Shown here in pieces: positions 15,740 to 24,576 of a DNA stretch of 64,000 nucleotides (its first letter is position 1; each line of letters opens with the position of its first letter). The position numbers and the translations under genes were made by a program. Source of the DNA: Solwaraspora sp. WMMD406 (lineage in GTDB: Bacteria; Actinomycetota; Actinomycetes; Mycobacteriales; Micromonosporaceae); contig NZ_JARUBF010000001.1 of NCBI RefSeq assembly GCF_029626025.1, positions 124,001-188,000 on the forward strand, written 5' to 3'. A model generated the notes under the pieces. It searched no databases. It was not told where the DNA came from and worked only from the letters and a program-made list of their open reading frames with translations.

Positions 15740-17697
15740 CGGGGCGTTCCTTCCTGGTCGGTCGTGGTCCGGGGCGTCGGCACGAGTACGCCGATCGGCG
15801 GCCCACCGGTGCCGGCCTGCGCAATGTCGTGCAGCGGCATTCCGGACTCGGCGGCGATGCCGGCAAGAGTGAGGGTGTACCAGTGGTAGTGGTCGGCGAC
15901 CTCGCGTACCGGCGTACCGTCCTCGGCCGACACCCGCCACGTCGTGTGCAACCGCATCCGGTCCGGGCCGTCGGGTTCACCGGAGAACCACCATTCGTAG
16001 CGCTGCCCGCCGACGTCGACGCGGGACAGCCGGGTGGGGTCGAGTACGAGCGGCCGGTCGATGGCCATCAGTTCGACGACGATCCGGCCGCCGGGGGTCA
16101 ACCGTTCGGCGAGGCGCCGCCAGAGGCGTACCCGGTCGGGCTGGTCGAGATGCCCGGCCACCCCGCAGACGACGGCGCCGCTGATGGTGTCGGGCAGGTC
16201 GATGTCCGGGGCGGGTTCGGCGCAGACGGTGACCCGGCGACGCAGGTCGGGGTCCCGGTAGATCCGGCTGGTCAGCACGGCGCGCATGCCGATGGCCGGT
16301 TCGTGGGCGACGATCTCCAGGTCCGGAAAGGCCCGGGCGAGGGCGACGGTGACCAGGCCGGTCCCGGCACCGATCTCGACGACCGGGCCGGCGGCGGCGT
16401 CGATGCCGGTCAGCGCCGCGACGACGGCGGGAGCGCTGCCGGTCGCGACGTGCGCGGCGGCGGCGAGATCGAAGAACTCGGCGGTCGGCGAGTACGGCTC
16501 GACCGCGTCGACGACCACGTCGATCCCGGCGGCCCCGACGCCATCGCCACCGTCGGTGGGCTCGGCGAGCTTCCCGGTGGGCTCCGCGATCCCGTTGGTG
16601 GACTCCGCGATCCCGTTGGTGGGCTCCGCGATCCCGTTGGTGGGCTCGACGAGATCGGCGAGGGTGACGCGCGACGGTGACGCCGGTCGTACCACGTCCG
16701 GCGGGCCGAGCCGGGCCGCCAGTTGCGACCAGATCCGGCAGGCGGTGATGTCGTACTGGGCCGCCCGCAGCGGATCGCCATTACGACGCACGGCGTCCGC
16801 GAATCCCCGTAGCGCGCGCCGTACCGCCTGCGGCCAGAGCCGGTCGAAGATGTCACGCTGGGTGCCGGCGGCGGTGCCCGGCAGCGGCACGCTGCCCGGC
16901 TGGTCGAGCTGCCCGCCGGTGAAGACCAGCCGACCGTCGGCGTCCCGGTCGGCGTGCAGCGTCGGTGTCCACAGCACCGGTCCGTGGGTGTCGGCCAGGG
17001 TCAGCGCACCGGCCCGCGTGCCGAGGATGATCCGGTGCCAGAACAGGGCGTGGTTGTCCCGGTCGGCCGGGTCGAGCTCGTGGTGCACCCGCAAGGTCAG
17101 CGGCACACCGCCGACCTCACCGGTGACCGACCGCAAAGGTCCACTGGCGACCGCCTCGTCCACGCGCCAGGGACGCAGGCCGCCGAGTGCGGCACCCAGC
17201 ACGTCCACGAACGGATGCAGTACGTGCACCGGGCTCGCGGCGTCGACGAACACCAGCTTCTCGCGGGCGCGGAGCCGGGCCGCGGCCGCGAGGAACCGAC
17301 GGACCGGTTCGACGTGCCGGTAGTGGGCGTTGACCCGGTACTGCACGCCATGGCGGCGCGCGATCCGCAGGCAGTCGACGAGTTCGTCGTGGTGCACCGG
17401 GTGCTCCTGCAGCACGTGCACGCCCCGGGCCAGCAACGCCCGGGCGAGGTCGGTGCCCGCTCCGCCGGAGATGGTGGAGCCGACCACGACGCAGGCGATG
17501 TCGACCTTGTCGGCGTCTACCGTGTCCAGGCTGTCGTGGTGGGGCACCCCGTACTCGTCGGCCAGTGCCCGGGACGCGGTCCCGCCCCGGCTGAGCACAC
17601 CGGCGAGAACCAGGTCGGGTGCGAGGTCGGCGACCGCGCGCAGGTAGAACCGGCCGAAGTTGGTGCCGCAGACCAGCACCCGCAGCGGCGTGCTCAC
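15736..17697 (-). CDS. Thiazolinyl-imide reductase fused to a SAM methyltransferase
   Basis: A 653-residue fusion. Residues 1 to about 345 form a Gfo/Idh/MocA-type NADPH reductase like PchG/YbtU/Irp3, starting RVLVCGTNFGRFYLRAV and containing VHVLQEHPVHHDELV. Such enzymes reduce a carrier-bound thiazoline to a thiazolidine. After a linker of repeated PTNGIAE units, a complete methyltransferase follows (motif VVEIGAGTGLVT) that is paralogous to the stand-alone one at 12939-13670. The known reductases are single-domain proteins of about 350-370 residues, so the fusion is unusual. It would couple ring reduction to methylation, perhaps of the new ring nitrogen (inference). The GTG start overlaps the upstream stop. 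Confidence 0.87.
   Translation of the reverse strand: MSTPLRVLVCGTNFGRFYLRAVADLAPDLVLAGVLSRGGTASRALADEYGVPHHDSLDTVDADKVDIACVVVGSTISGGAGTDLARALLARGVHVLQEHPVHHDELVDCLRIARRHGVQYRVNAHYRHVEPVRRFLAAAARLRAREKLVFVDAASPVHVLHPFVDVLGAALGGLRPWRVDEAVASGPLRSVTGEVGGVPLTLRVHHELDPADRDNHALFWHRIILGTRAGALTLADTHGPVLWTPTLHADRDADGRLVFTGGQLDQPGSVPLPGTAAGTQRDIFDRLWPQAVRRALRGFADAVRRNGDPLRAAQYDITACRIWSQLAARLGPPDVVRPASPSRVTLADLVEPTNGIAEPTNGIAESTNGIAEPTGKLAEPTDGGDGVGAAGIDVVVDAVEPYSPTAEFFDLAAAAHVATGSAPAVVAALTGIDAAAGPVVEIGAGTGLVTVALARAFPDLEIVAHEPAIGMRAVLTSRIYRDPDLRRRVTVCAEPAPDIDLPDTISGAVVCGVAGHLDQPDRVRLWRRLAERLTPGGRIVVELMAIDRPLVLDPTRLSRVDVGGQRYEWWFSGEPDGPDRMRLHTTWRVSAEDGTPVREVADHYHWYTLTLAGIAAESGMPLHDIAQAGTGGPPIGVLVPTPRTTTDQEGTPR
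16561..16650 (-). repeat. In-frame 21-bp tandem repeat in the reductase-methyltransferase linker
   Basis: About four near-identical 21-bp units built on CCGTTGGTGGGCTCCGCGAT encode repeats of seven residues (PTNGIAE). The repeat keeps the reading frame and lies exactly between the two enzyme domains. Confidence 0.85.
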
Positions 17698-18830
17698 AGC
17701 GTGCCCTCCTCGGTGTCGTCGGCGGTGTCGCCGTCGACCAGCCGCACCGCGAGCGACTCCCCCGACGCGCGCAACGCGGTGACCGTGGCCGCCGGATCCA
17801 GCACGTCGGCGGCGAAGTGCACCCCGGGTGCGACGTCGCCGCCGAACACCGCCACGGCGGCCAACGCACCGACCAGCCCGGTGAGGCGGTAACTGCTGTC
17901 GACCCGCAGCACCGCGGTCCGTTCGACGGGGACGCCGCCGCGCGTACCACCCATCGTGAAGACCATCTGGTAGTAAGGGCTGCGACCGGCGAGGTCCAGA
18001 TCGGCGGCGCGGATCATCCGCCGGCCGAGCGCCGCCTCGTCGGCCCCGACGCTGGCGGCGGCCGGCAGGGCGGCCAGCAACGTCCGCACCTGCGGTCCCG
18101 GGTAGACGTTGAGCCAGTCGACGTCGCGCAGCCGCAGCGTACGGGCCAGTCGACGGGTCTCGGCGCTGAGGAACGGTTGCACCGCGACGGACCCGGCGAA
18201 CTGCGGCACGGTCGCGTCCTCGGCCGGACGCAGCGCCCGGGACCGTACCGCCCCGCCCCGCCAGGCGGCGTTGGCCTCGCCGTACGCCGCTCCGGCCGCG
18301 CCACCGGAGCGCAGCGACAGCATCATGTCGACGGCGACCACCGGGGAGCAGTGCTCGACGCCACCCACCCAGGCGGTCAGCGTGTGAACGTCATCGAACT
18401 CGGTGGCGGCGAGCCAGCGCGGCAGCAGGCTGGACAGGCCGGGCAGGGTGCCTGCGGACAGCACCACCGTACGGCCGCTGTCGGGGACACCGGCACCGGT
18501 CAGTGCCTCGTGGACCGGGTCGTCACCGGCCACGTCGACACAGTGCGCGCCGGCGGCCAGCGCCGCCGCCGCGACCGTCTCCTTCAGCTCGTACGTCGGC
18601 CCGGCACAGTTGACCACCAGCGAGGTGCCGGCGCAGAAACCGGCCAGGGCGGCCGGATCCCGCACGTCGACCTGGACCGTCTCGACGGCGGCGCCGGGCA
18701 GACCGGCGGCGACGCGCCGCAGTGGATCGCCGCTGCGGGCGCCGAGGCGCAGCGGCCCGACGCCGAGGCGGTGCAGGTGCGCGACGGCACCCTGACCGAC
18801 CGAACCGGAGGCGCCGAGTACGCCGATCAT
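17694..18830 (-). CDS. Saccharopine dehydrogenase-like NAD(P)-binding protein
   Basis: A 378-residue protein with an N-terminal Rossmann motif (MIGVLGASGSVGQGA), LVVNCAGPT and HCVDVAGD, the layout of the saccharopine dehydrogenase/trans-acting reductase superfamily. The second half is less conserved. The ATG at 18830 overlaps the NRPS stop and its own end overlaps the imide reductase. Related genes occur in coelibactin-type clusters, but their reaction is not established; a second reduction or an opine-like step is possible. Confidence is good for the fold and low for the substrate. Confidence 0.72.
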   Translation of the reverse strand: MIGVLGASGSVGQGAVAHLHRLGVGPLRLGARSGDPLRRVAAGLPGAAVETVQVDVRDPAALAGFCAGTSLVVNCAGPTYELKETVAAAALAAGAHCVDVAGDDPVHEALTGAGVPDSGRTVVLSAGTLPGLSSLLPRWLAATEFDDVHTLTAWVGGVEHCSPVVAVDMMLSLRSGGAAGAAYGEANAAWRGGAVRSRALRPAEDATVPQFAGSVAVQPFLSAETRRLARTLRLRDVDWLNVYPGPQVRTLLAALPAAASVGADEAALGRRMIRAADLDLAGRSPYYQMVFTMGGTRGGVPVERTAVLRVDSSYRLTGLVGALAAVAVFGGDVAPGVHFAADVLDPAATVTALRASGESLAVRLVDGDTADDTEEGTL

Positions 18831-21800
18831 CGGGTCACCGCCCCGTCGGTGATCTCGCTGAGCAGTTTGACGACGCCCGGGGCGTGCGCCACGTCGATGC
18901 AGCTGAAGTGGTCGCCGGGTACGTCGACGATGCGCAGGTCGCCCAGGCACAGCTCGGCCCAGTGCTGGGTGACCGCGTCCCGGCTGCCCGGGAACGGATA
19001 GGCACCGCTGTGCCGCAGGAAGGTGATGTCGCCGGCGTACGGCTCCGGTTCGTAGCGGGTGATGGCGAACACGCTCTGCCGGAAGGTGCGGAACAGCCGC
19101 ATCATGTGGTCCGGCTCGTACATGCCGGCCGAGGCGGGAACCGCCTCGCACATCCGGGCGACCCGCTGCTCGCGGGGCAGGGCGGCGAGCGCCCGGAAGG
19201 CGGCGGCGACGTCGGCGTGCTCGCCGGTCAGTTCGACGAAGCCGCCGTCACGCAGCACACCGGGGCTGCCGGCCAGGACCGCGTCGGCGGCGCGGGCCAC
19301 CGCGAGTTCGTCGGCGGGGAACCCGATGTCGGCCGGCGCGATACCCATCATCACCGCGAACGAGTACTCCGACAGCAGTTCGTCGTCGAGCCGGAACCGG
19401 GGGCTGTGGCTGCTGATCGCGGTCAGGGTCGCGACGTTGGCTCCGTTCTCGCTGAGGCCCCGGGCGATCTCGGTGGCGATCAGCCCACCGAGGCAGTAGC
19501 CGACGACGTGCAACTCGCGGGCGCCGAGTTCACCGATCGCGGTCGCGTAGTCGGCGGCGATCCGGTCGATCAGGCCGGCCGGGTCGGCGTCCAGGTAGGT
19601 CGGCAGGTGCGGCACCTCGATACCGACGACCGAGCTGGTGCCGGCGGAGCGGCGGCGGATCTCGGTGATGATCGCCCGGTACGGCATGATCGTGCCGGTG
19701 CCGGCGTGCACCAGTACGGTGAGCGGATCGGTGCCGGAGCCGTGCAGCCGGACCACCGGTGAGGTGCGGACCGGACCGTCGCCCGGTGCCGACGTCTGCG
19801 GTGTGGTGACCGTACGCAGGTAGGCCGCGAGTGCGGCGACGGTCGGTTGGCGCAGCATGTGCCGCAGCACCACCTCCCACTCGAGGGCGACGACGTCGGG
19901 GACGCGTTCCCGCAGCAGGCCGACGAGGCGGGCGACGAGCAGCGAGTCGCCGCCGAGGGCGAAGAAGTCGTCGTGGCGGCCGACGTACTCGCGGTCGAGC
20001 AGTTCCGCCCAGATGGCGGCGAGCTGGCGTTCCAGCGCGTCCACCGGATCGGCGGCCACCGCCGCGGTCTGCTGGCCCTGGTCGGTGCCGGGCAGCCAGG
20101 TCCGCAGCCGGTTGCGGTCGACCTTTCCGTTGCTGGTACGCGGCAGCACGTCGACCAGCTGCCACACTGTCGGCACCATGTAGTCGGGCAGCCGGGCGCT
20201 GGTGTGCCGGACAAGGTCGGCGGTGGTCACCGGCGTACGGTCGGTCTTGACCCGGGCCAGGAACAGCTGCTGGCCGGTGGGGTGCAGCGGCTCGCCGGCC
20301 GCCGGCAATTGGGTGACGAGCTCGGCTCCGGCCGTGCCGAGCAGCTCGCGCCACTGTGGCTCGGTGAGGAAGGACTGACCGGCGGCGGCGCGCACGTCGG
20401 TGAACGGGCCGGCGGTGGCCTCCAGGAACTCCATGGACACCAGCAGCGCCGGGTCGTCGTCGCGGGTCTGTTCCATGATCACCAGCCAGCCGCCGGGGGC
20501 GAGCAGGCCGGAGAGCCGCTCGACGGCGGCGGCCGCGTCCGGTGCGGTGTGCAGGTGGTTCGCGGCGACGACCACGTCGACGCTGTTCGGGGTCAGCCCT
20601 TGGGAGCGGGGGTCGTCGCGCAGGTCGAAGCGGGCGTAGCGGATCCACGGGTGGTGGGCGAACTGGTCCCGGGCTTCGTTGAGGAAGAACGTCGACGGGT
20701 CGGTGAACAGGTAGTCGGGGCGGTACTCGGCCAGGACGGGAGCGAGCAGACTGGTGGTGCCGGCGACACCGCCGCCGACCTCCAGCACCCGCAGCGCTCC
20801 GTCGCCGTCGTGCCGCTCGGCGATGTGCCGCAGCGCCGCGACGACCGCCTGGTGCAGGTGGGCGACGGCGAGGTTGTCGCGGTAGGCGGCGGCCATCGCG
20901 TCGGCGCGGGCACCGGGGAACAGCAACGCGCGGATGTCGGTGCTGCCGGCGATCAGCGCCGGCAGGTGGTCGGTGCAGGTGCGGACCGCGTCGATCAGGT
21001 CGGTGCTGTAGTCGAGCCGACGATCGGCCTCGGCGAGTCGCCGCCAAGCGCCGTCGAGGTCGTCGGGCGCCGGTACGGCGAGATCGCCGTACCGGGCGGC
21101 ATCGGTGACGCGGAGCCGCTCGGCGCGGGTCAACGCGGCGAGCCACCGGCGCACGATCGGTGCGGTCACCGTGGTGGCGTGCAACGCCTGGCAGATCTCG
21201 TCGGCGCTGTGCCAGGTGTCACCGATGGCGACGTCGGCACCGGCGAGGGTGGCGGCCATCGCCGTCAGCGCGACGTCGGCCAACGCGGCCTGGAAGTCGG
21301 CGAGGGCCTGCGGATCGACCCCGGTCTGCGCGGCCCGCGACGCCGCCGCGGCGGCGGCACCAGCCCCGGCGGCGGTGCCGGTGGCAGGGGTGCCGGTGGC
21401 GGGGGTGCCGGTGGCGGCGTCGGGCGTGGTGAGGGCGGGTTCGACGAACGCGGCGAGCCGCTTGCCGCCGGGGTGGGCGGCGTCGACCAGCACGGCGGCA
21501 CCGGCGACACCCGGGTGGGCTTGCACAGCGGTCTCGACCTCGGCGAGCTCGATCCGGTAGCCCCGGATCTTGACCTGGTCGTCCTCCCGGCCGAGGAACT
21601 CGATGGTCCCGTCGGGCCAGTAGCGGCCCAGGTCGCCGGTGCGGTAGAGCCGTTCACCGGTCCTCGGATGCCGCAGGAACCGTTCGGCGGTGCGCTGCGG
21701 GTCGTGGTAGTAGCCCAAGGCCACGCCGGCACCGCCGATGTAGAGCTCGCCGGCGATCCAGTCGGGACGATCCCGCAACCGGGCGTCGAGCACGTGGAAC

Positions 21801-24451
21801 GTCTGGTTGGTCAGCGGCACCCCGTACGGGATGCTGGGCCGGTCGTGGTCGACGACGTCGATGGGATGCCAGATCGACCAGATCGCACCCTCGGTGGCGC
21901 CGCCGAGGCTGACCACCCGCAGCTGCGGCAGCAACTCCCGGACCGCGTCCGGCAGGCCGACCGGGATCCAGTCGCCGGAGAGCATGGCCAGCCGCAGCGC
22001 CGCCGGCCGCAGGTCCGGCACCGCTCGCAGGTAGTCGTGCAGCATCTGCAACTGGCCGGGTACCGAGTTCCAGATCGTGACGGCGTGGCGGTCGGCGAGG
22101 TCTGCCCAGTGTGACGGGTCGCCACGACGGTCCGCTCCGGGCAGCACCAACCGGCCGCCGACGGCGAGCGGGCCGAAGACGTCGTAGACCGACAGGTCGA
22201 AGCCGAGACTGGCCAGGCCGAGTACGGAGTCGTCCGGACCGACGGCGAACCTGCGGTTGATGTCGTCGATCGTGTTGCGCGCCGACCGGTGGCTGATCAT
22301 GACGCCCTTGGGTGTTCCGGTGGACCCGGAGGTGTAGATGACGTACGCCAGGTCGTCGGGTCCGGGACGGGCGAGGGCCGGGGGCCGGTCTCCGGCTGTC
22401 GGTTCGGTCTGCGCCGACGGCCCGCCGCGGGCCACCGTGTCGACGGCCACCGCGTCGACGGCCACCGCGTCGGCGGCCACCGCGTCGGCGGCCACCGCGT
22501 CGGCGGCCACCGCGTCGGCGGCCATGGTGTCCACCGCGACGGCGGTCACCGTCTCGGGCAGGGCCGCAGCGTCGATCAGCCAGGACTGGGTCAGTACGGT
22601 ACGCACCTGCGCGTCGGTGAGGATGGCATTGCGCCGGGCGGCCGGTTGGGTGACGTCGACCGGCAGGTACGCCCCGCCGGCGAGCAGGGTGCCGAGGACC
22701 CCGACGATCTGCTCCCAGCCCTTGTCCATCAGCACCGCGACCGGTTCGGTGGGACGCAGCCCGGCGACGGCGAGCAGATCGGCGACGGCGGTCGCGCGGT
22801 CGAGCAGGTCGCGGTAGGTCAGCTCGTGTCCGTCGGCGACGACCGCCACCCGGTCGGGGGTGCGGTGTGCCTGGGCGACGACGTCGTCGTGCAGCAGGCC
22901 GTCGGGGAGCGGGCCGTCGGTGGCGTTGACCTGCCGGCGGCGCTCGCGCTGCGCGGCGGGCAGCGCGACCGGGGACGGATCCCGCCACGGGTCGTCATCG
23001 GCGGCGAGGCGCTCGACGAGATCGGCCCACGCCCCGAAGGCGTCGTCGGCCAGGTCGGCCGGCAGTACGTTGTCGCGCACGTCCCAGGACAGAGCCAGTC
23101 CGTCGCCGCGCGGCATGACCTGGCAGTCGATCCAGACCTGCGGGGTCTGGCTGATCGCGTAGCCGACCTGGCCCTGGGCCGGCGACGGCGCGGGTGTGTC
23201 GAGGGTGCTGGTGAACACGACAGGGAGCAGCTGCCGGGTGCCGGTGCGTCGGCTCAGTTCGGCGAGGACCTCGCTGCCGGTGAACAGGCCGTGCGACAGG
23301 TCCTCCAGGAGTTGGCCGGCGACCGCCGTGGCGCGCTCAGCGAACGGAAGTGGCGCGGTGAGGTCGACGGCGAGTGGTTCGACGACGGTGAAGTCGCCGA
23401 CCAACGACTCGACGGCGGGATGCAGCGGCAGTCGCTGGAAGGTCGGGATGTTGAGCGTGAACCTCGGGTTGCGACTCCACCTGCCGATGACCTCGGCGTA
23501 GGCGGTGAGCAGCACGGTCGAGACGCTCACCTGGTGGCGGGCCGCGCGCTCACGCAGTGCGGTCCACGCCGCGCCCCGCAGCTGGTGTTCCCGCCGACGG
23601 AACCGGACCGGCCCGGTGCCGCTGGCGTCGCCGGCGGGTAGTTCGGGGGCTCCGGGCAGGTCGTCAAGGCGGCGCAGCCAGTATTCCCGGTCGCGGCGGT
23701 ACGCCGGGGTGTCGGTGATCCGACGGCGGCCGATCAGATAGTCACGGTAGGTGACGTCGATGGGGTCGAGAGTGGCCTGCGGGTCGGTGTAGAGCTGGTC
23801 GAACTCGGTGACGAGTCGCTGCACGCTGGCGTAGTCCACGATGAGCAGGTCGAGGGAGAGGTGCAGGACCGCCCGGTCGTCGGTGCGGGTCACGTGCAGG
23901 GCGAACAGCGGCCAGCGGTCGGTCGGGGCGACCCGGTGCGACAGCCTGTCGCGCAGCTGCCGCAGGTGGTCGTCGATCTCGGTTGCCGGGTGTCCACGCA
24001 GGTCGGTGACGCCGATCGGACAGGCCGGTGGCTGGGCGAGGACGACCTGGTAACCGTCGCTGTGCACCACGGCGCGCAGCATGTCGTGCCGGGCGACGAG
24101 CCGGTCCCAGGTGTGCTGCACCCGGTGCGGGTCCAGGTCGGGGTAGTCGTACTCGACGTAGGCGTGGCAGGCGACGCCGCCGTACTCGTAGTGGGTGCCC
24201 CGGCCGACCAGGTAGGCGGCCTGCAGATCGGACAGCGGGAAGGGTTCGTGTCGGCCGGCCGGGTCGGCGGTGACCCGGGCGGGTGCGGTCTGCCGCAGGT
24301 GTGCGCGGATGGCCTCGCGGTGCCGGCGTACGGCGGCCCGCCGCTCCTCGGTGAAGGCGCCCTTGCGCGCGCGGAACCGTAGCTCGTCGCCTTCGAGCCA
24401 CAGGGTCACGCCGTCGGCGTCCAGCTCGGTGATCAGTTCGTCGACATCCAT
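18827..24451 (-). CDS. NRPS module: docking-Cy-A(MT)-PCP-TE, terminal cysteine module
   Basis: About 1874 residues. Order: an N-terminal TubC-type docking domain (1-55); a heterocyclization domain with the DxxxxDxxS motif at D201-D206-S209; an adenylation domain with A3 near 706-716; an embedded methyltransferase (VLEVGGGVAGTTS near 1222-1234); the A10 end SNGKVDR; a carrier protein with Ser1503; and a thioesterase. Specificity residues read DLYNMSLIWK, one change from the cysteine code DLYNLSLIWK. The architecture equals PchF. The TE nucleophile is Cys1653 (GYCLG) instead of Ser. The ATG at 24451 with GGAG upstream is preferred to a GTG at 24472. The promoter carries the Zur box at 24504. 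Confidence 0.92.
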   Translation of the reverse strand: MDVDELITELDADGVTLWLEGDELRFRARKGAFTEERRAAVRRHREAIRAHLRQTAPARVTADPAGRHEPFPLSDLQAAYLVGRGTHYEYGGVACHAYVEYDYPDLDPHRVQHTWDRLVARHDMLRAVVHSDGYQVVLAQPPACPIGVTDLRGHPATEIDDHLRQLRDRLSHRVAPTDRWPLFALHVTRTDDRAVLHLSLDLLIVDYASVQRLVTEFDQLYTDPQATLDPIDVTYRDYLIGRRRITDTPAYRRDREYWLRRLDDLPGAPELPAGDASGTGPVRFRRREHQLRGAAWTALRERAARHQVSVSTVLLTAYAEVIGRWSRNPRFTLNIPTFQRLPLHPAVESLVGDFTVVEPLAVDLTAPLPFAERATAVAGQLLEDLSHGLFTGSEVLAELSRRTGTRQLLPVVFTSTLDTPAPSPAQGQVGYAISQTPQVWIDCQVMPRGDGLALSWDVRDNVLPADLADDAFGAWADLVERLAADDDPWRDPSPVALPAAQRERRRQVNATDGPLPDGLLHDDVVAQAHRTPDRVAVVADGHELTYRDLLDRATAVADLLAVAGLRPTEPVAVLMDKGWEQIVGVLGTLLAGGAYLPVDVTQPAARRNAILTDAQVRTVLTQSWLIDAAALPETVTAVAVDTMAADAVAADAVAADAVAADAVAVDAVAVDTVARGGPSAQTEPTAGDRPPALARPGPDDLAYVIYTSGSTGTPKGVMISHRSARNTIDDINRRFAVGPDDSVLGLASLGFDLSVYDVFGPLAVGGRLVLPGADRRGDPSHWADLADRHAVTIWNSVPGQLQMLHDYLRAVPDLRPAALRLAMLSGDWIPVGLPDAVRELLPQLRVVSLGGATEGAIWSIWHPIDVVDHDRPSIPYGVPLTNQTFHVLDARLRDRPDWIAGELYIGGAGVALGYYHDPQRTAERFLRHPRTGERLYRTGDLGRYWPDGTIEFLGREDDQVKIRGYRIELAEVETAVQAHPGVAGAAVLVDAAHPGGKRLAAFVEPALTTPDAATGTPATGTPATGTAAGAGAAAAAASRAAQTGVDPQALADFQAALADVALTAMAATLAGADVAIGDTWHSADEICQALHATTVTAPIVRRWLAALTRAERLRVTDAARYGDLAVPAPDDLDGAWRRLAEADRRLDYSTDLIDAVRTCTDHLPALIAGSTDIRALLFPGARADAMAAAYRDNLAVAHLHQAVVAALRHIAERHDGDGALRVLEVGGGVAGTTSLLAPVLAEYRPDYLFTDPSTFFLNEARDQFAHHPWIRYARFDLRDDPRSQGLTPNSVDVVVAANHLHTAPDAAAAVERLSGLLAPGGWLVIMEQTRDDDPALLVSMEFLEATAGPFTDVRAAAGQSFLTEPQWRELLGTAGAELVTQLPAAGEPLHPTGQQLFLARVKTDRTPVTTADLVRHTSARLPDYMVPTVWQLVDVLPRTSNGKVDRNRLRTWLPGTDQGQQTAAVAADPVDALERQLAAIWAELLDREYVGRHDDFFALGGDSLLVARLVGLLRERVPDVVALEWEVVLRHMLRQPTVAALAAYLRTVTTPQTSAPGDGPVRTSPVVRLHGSGTDPLTVLVHAGTGTIMPYRAIITEIRRRSAGTSSVVGIEVPHLPTYLDADPAGLIDRIAADYATAIGELGARELHVVGYCLGGLIATEIARGLSENGANVATLTAISSHSPRFRLDDELLSEYSFAVMMGIAPADIGFPADELAVARAADAVLAGSPGVLRDGGFVELTGEHADVAAAFRALAALPREQRVARMCEAVPASAGMYEPDHMMRLFRTFRQSVFAITRYEPEPYAGDITFLRHSGAYPFPGSRDAVTQHWAELCLGDLRIVDVPGDHFSCIDVAHAPGVVKLLSEITDGAVTR
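22446..22520 (-). repeat. In-frame 15-bp tandem repeat inside the NRPS adenylation domain
   Basis: Five 15-bp copies of GGCCACCGCGTCGGC (one base varied in the first) encode repeated ADAVA residues in a loop just before core motif A3. Degenerate flanking copies extend the tract. Confidence 0.9.
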
Positions 24452-24503
24452 CGGGCTCCGCCTCGTTGTCACAGTCTGTTCGGGTCACTCCACCCAGCGA
24501 CTT

Positions 24504-24522
24504 GTTGAAAATGACATTCAAC
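24504..24522. promoter_or_regulatory. Zur box in the divergent promoter of the NRPS operon and aryl-AMP ligase
   Basis: GTTGAAAATGACATTCAAC is a palindrome with perfect 6-bp arms. Its core TGAAAATGACATTCA differs at two positions from the actinobacterial Zur consensus TGAAAATGATTTTCA. It lies 52 bp from the NRPS start and 54 bp from the AMP-ligase start, so one site can control both directions. In S. coelicolor the coelibactin cluster is known to be Zur-regulated. Confidence 0.9.
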
Positions 24523-24576
24523 TGCGATAGACGTATCTAAGCACAGTCTTGATCGACGAACCAGAAGGGACCCGGC

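Noticed and set aside
19847-22114. A 755-codon plus-strand open frame across the terminal NRPS
   Set aside because: It runs antisense to the A, MT and PCP domains and shows no domain of its own.
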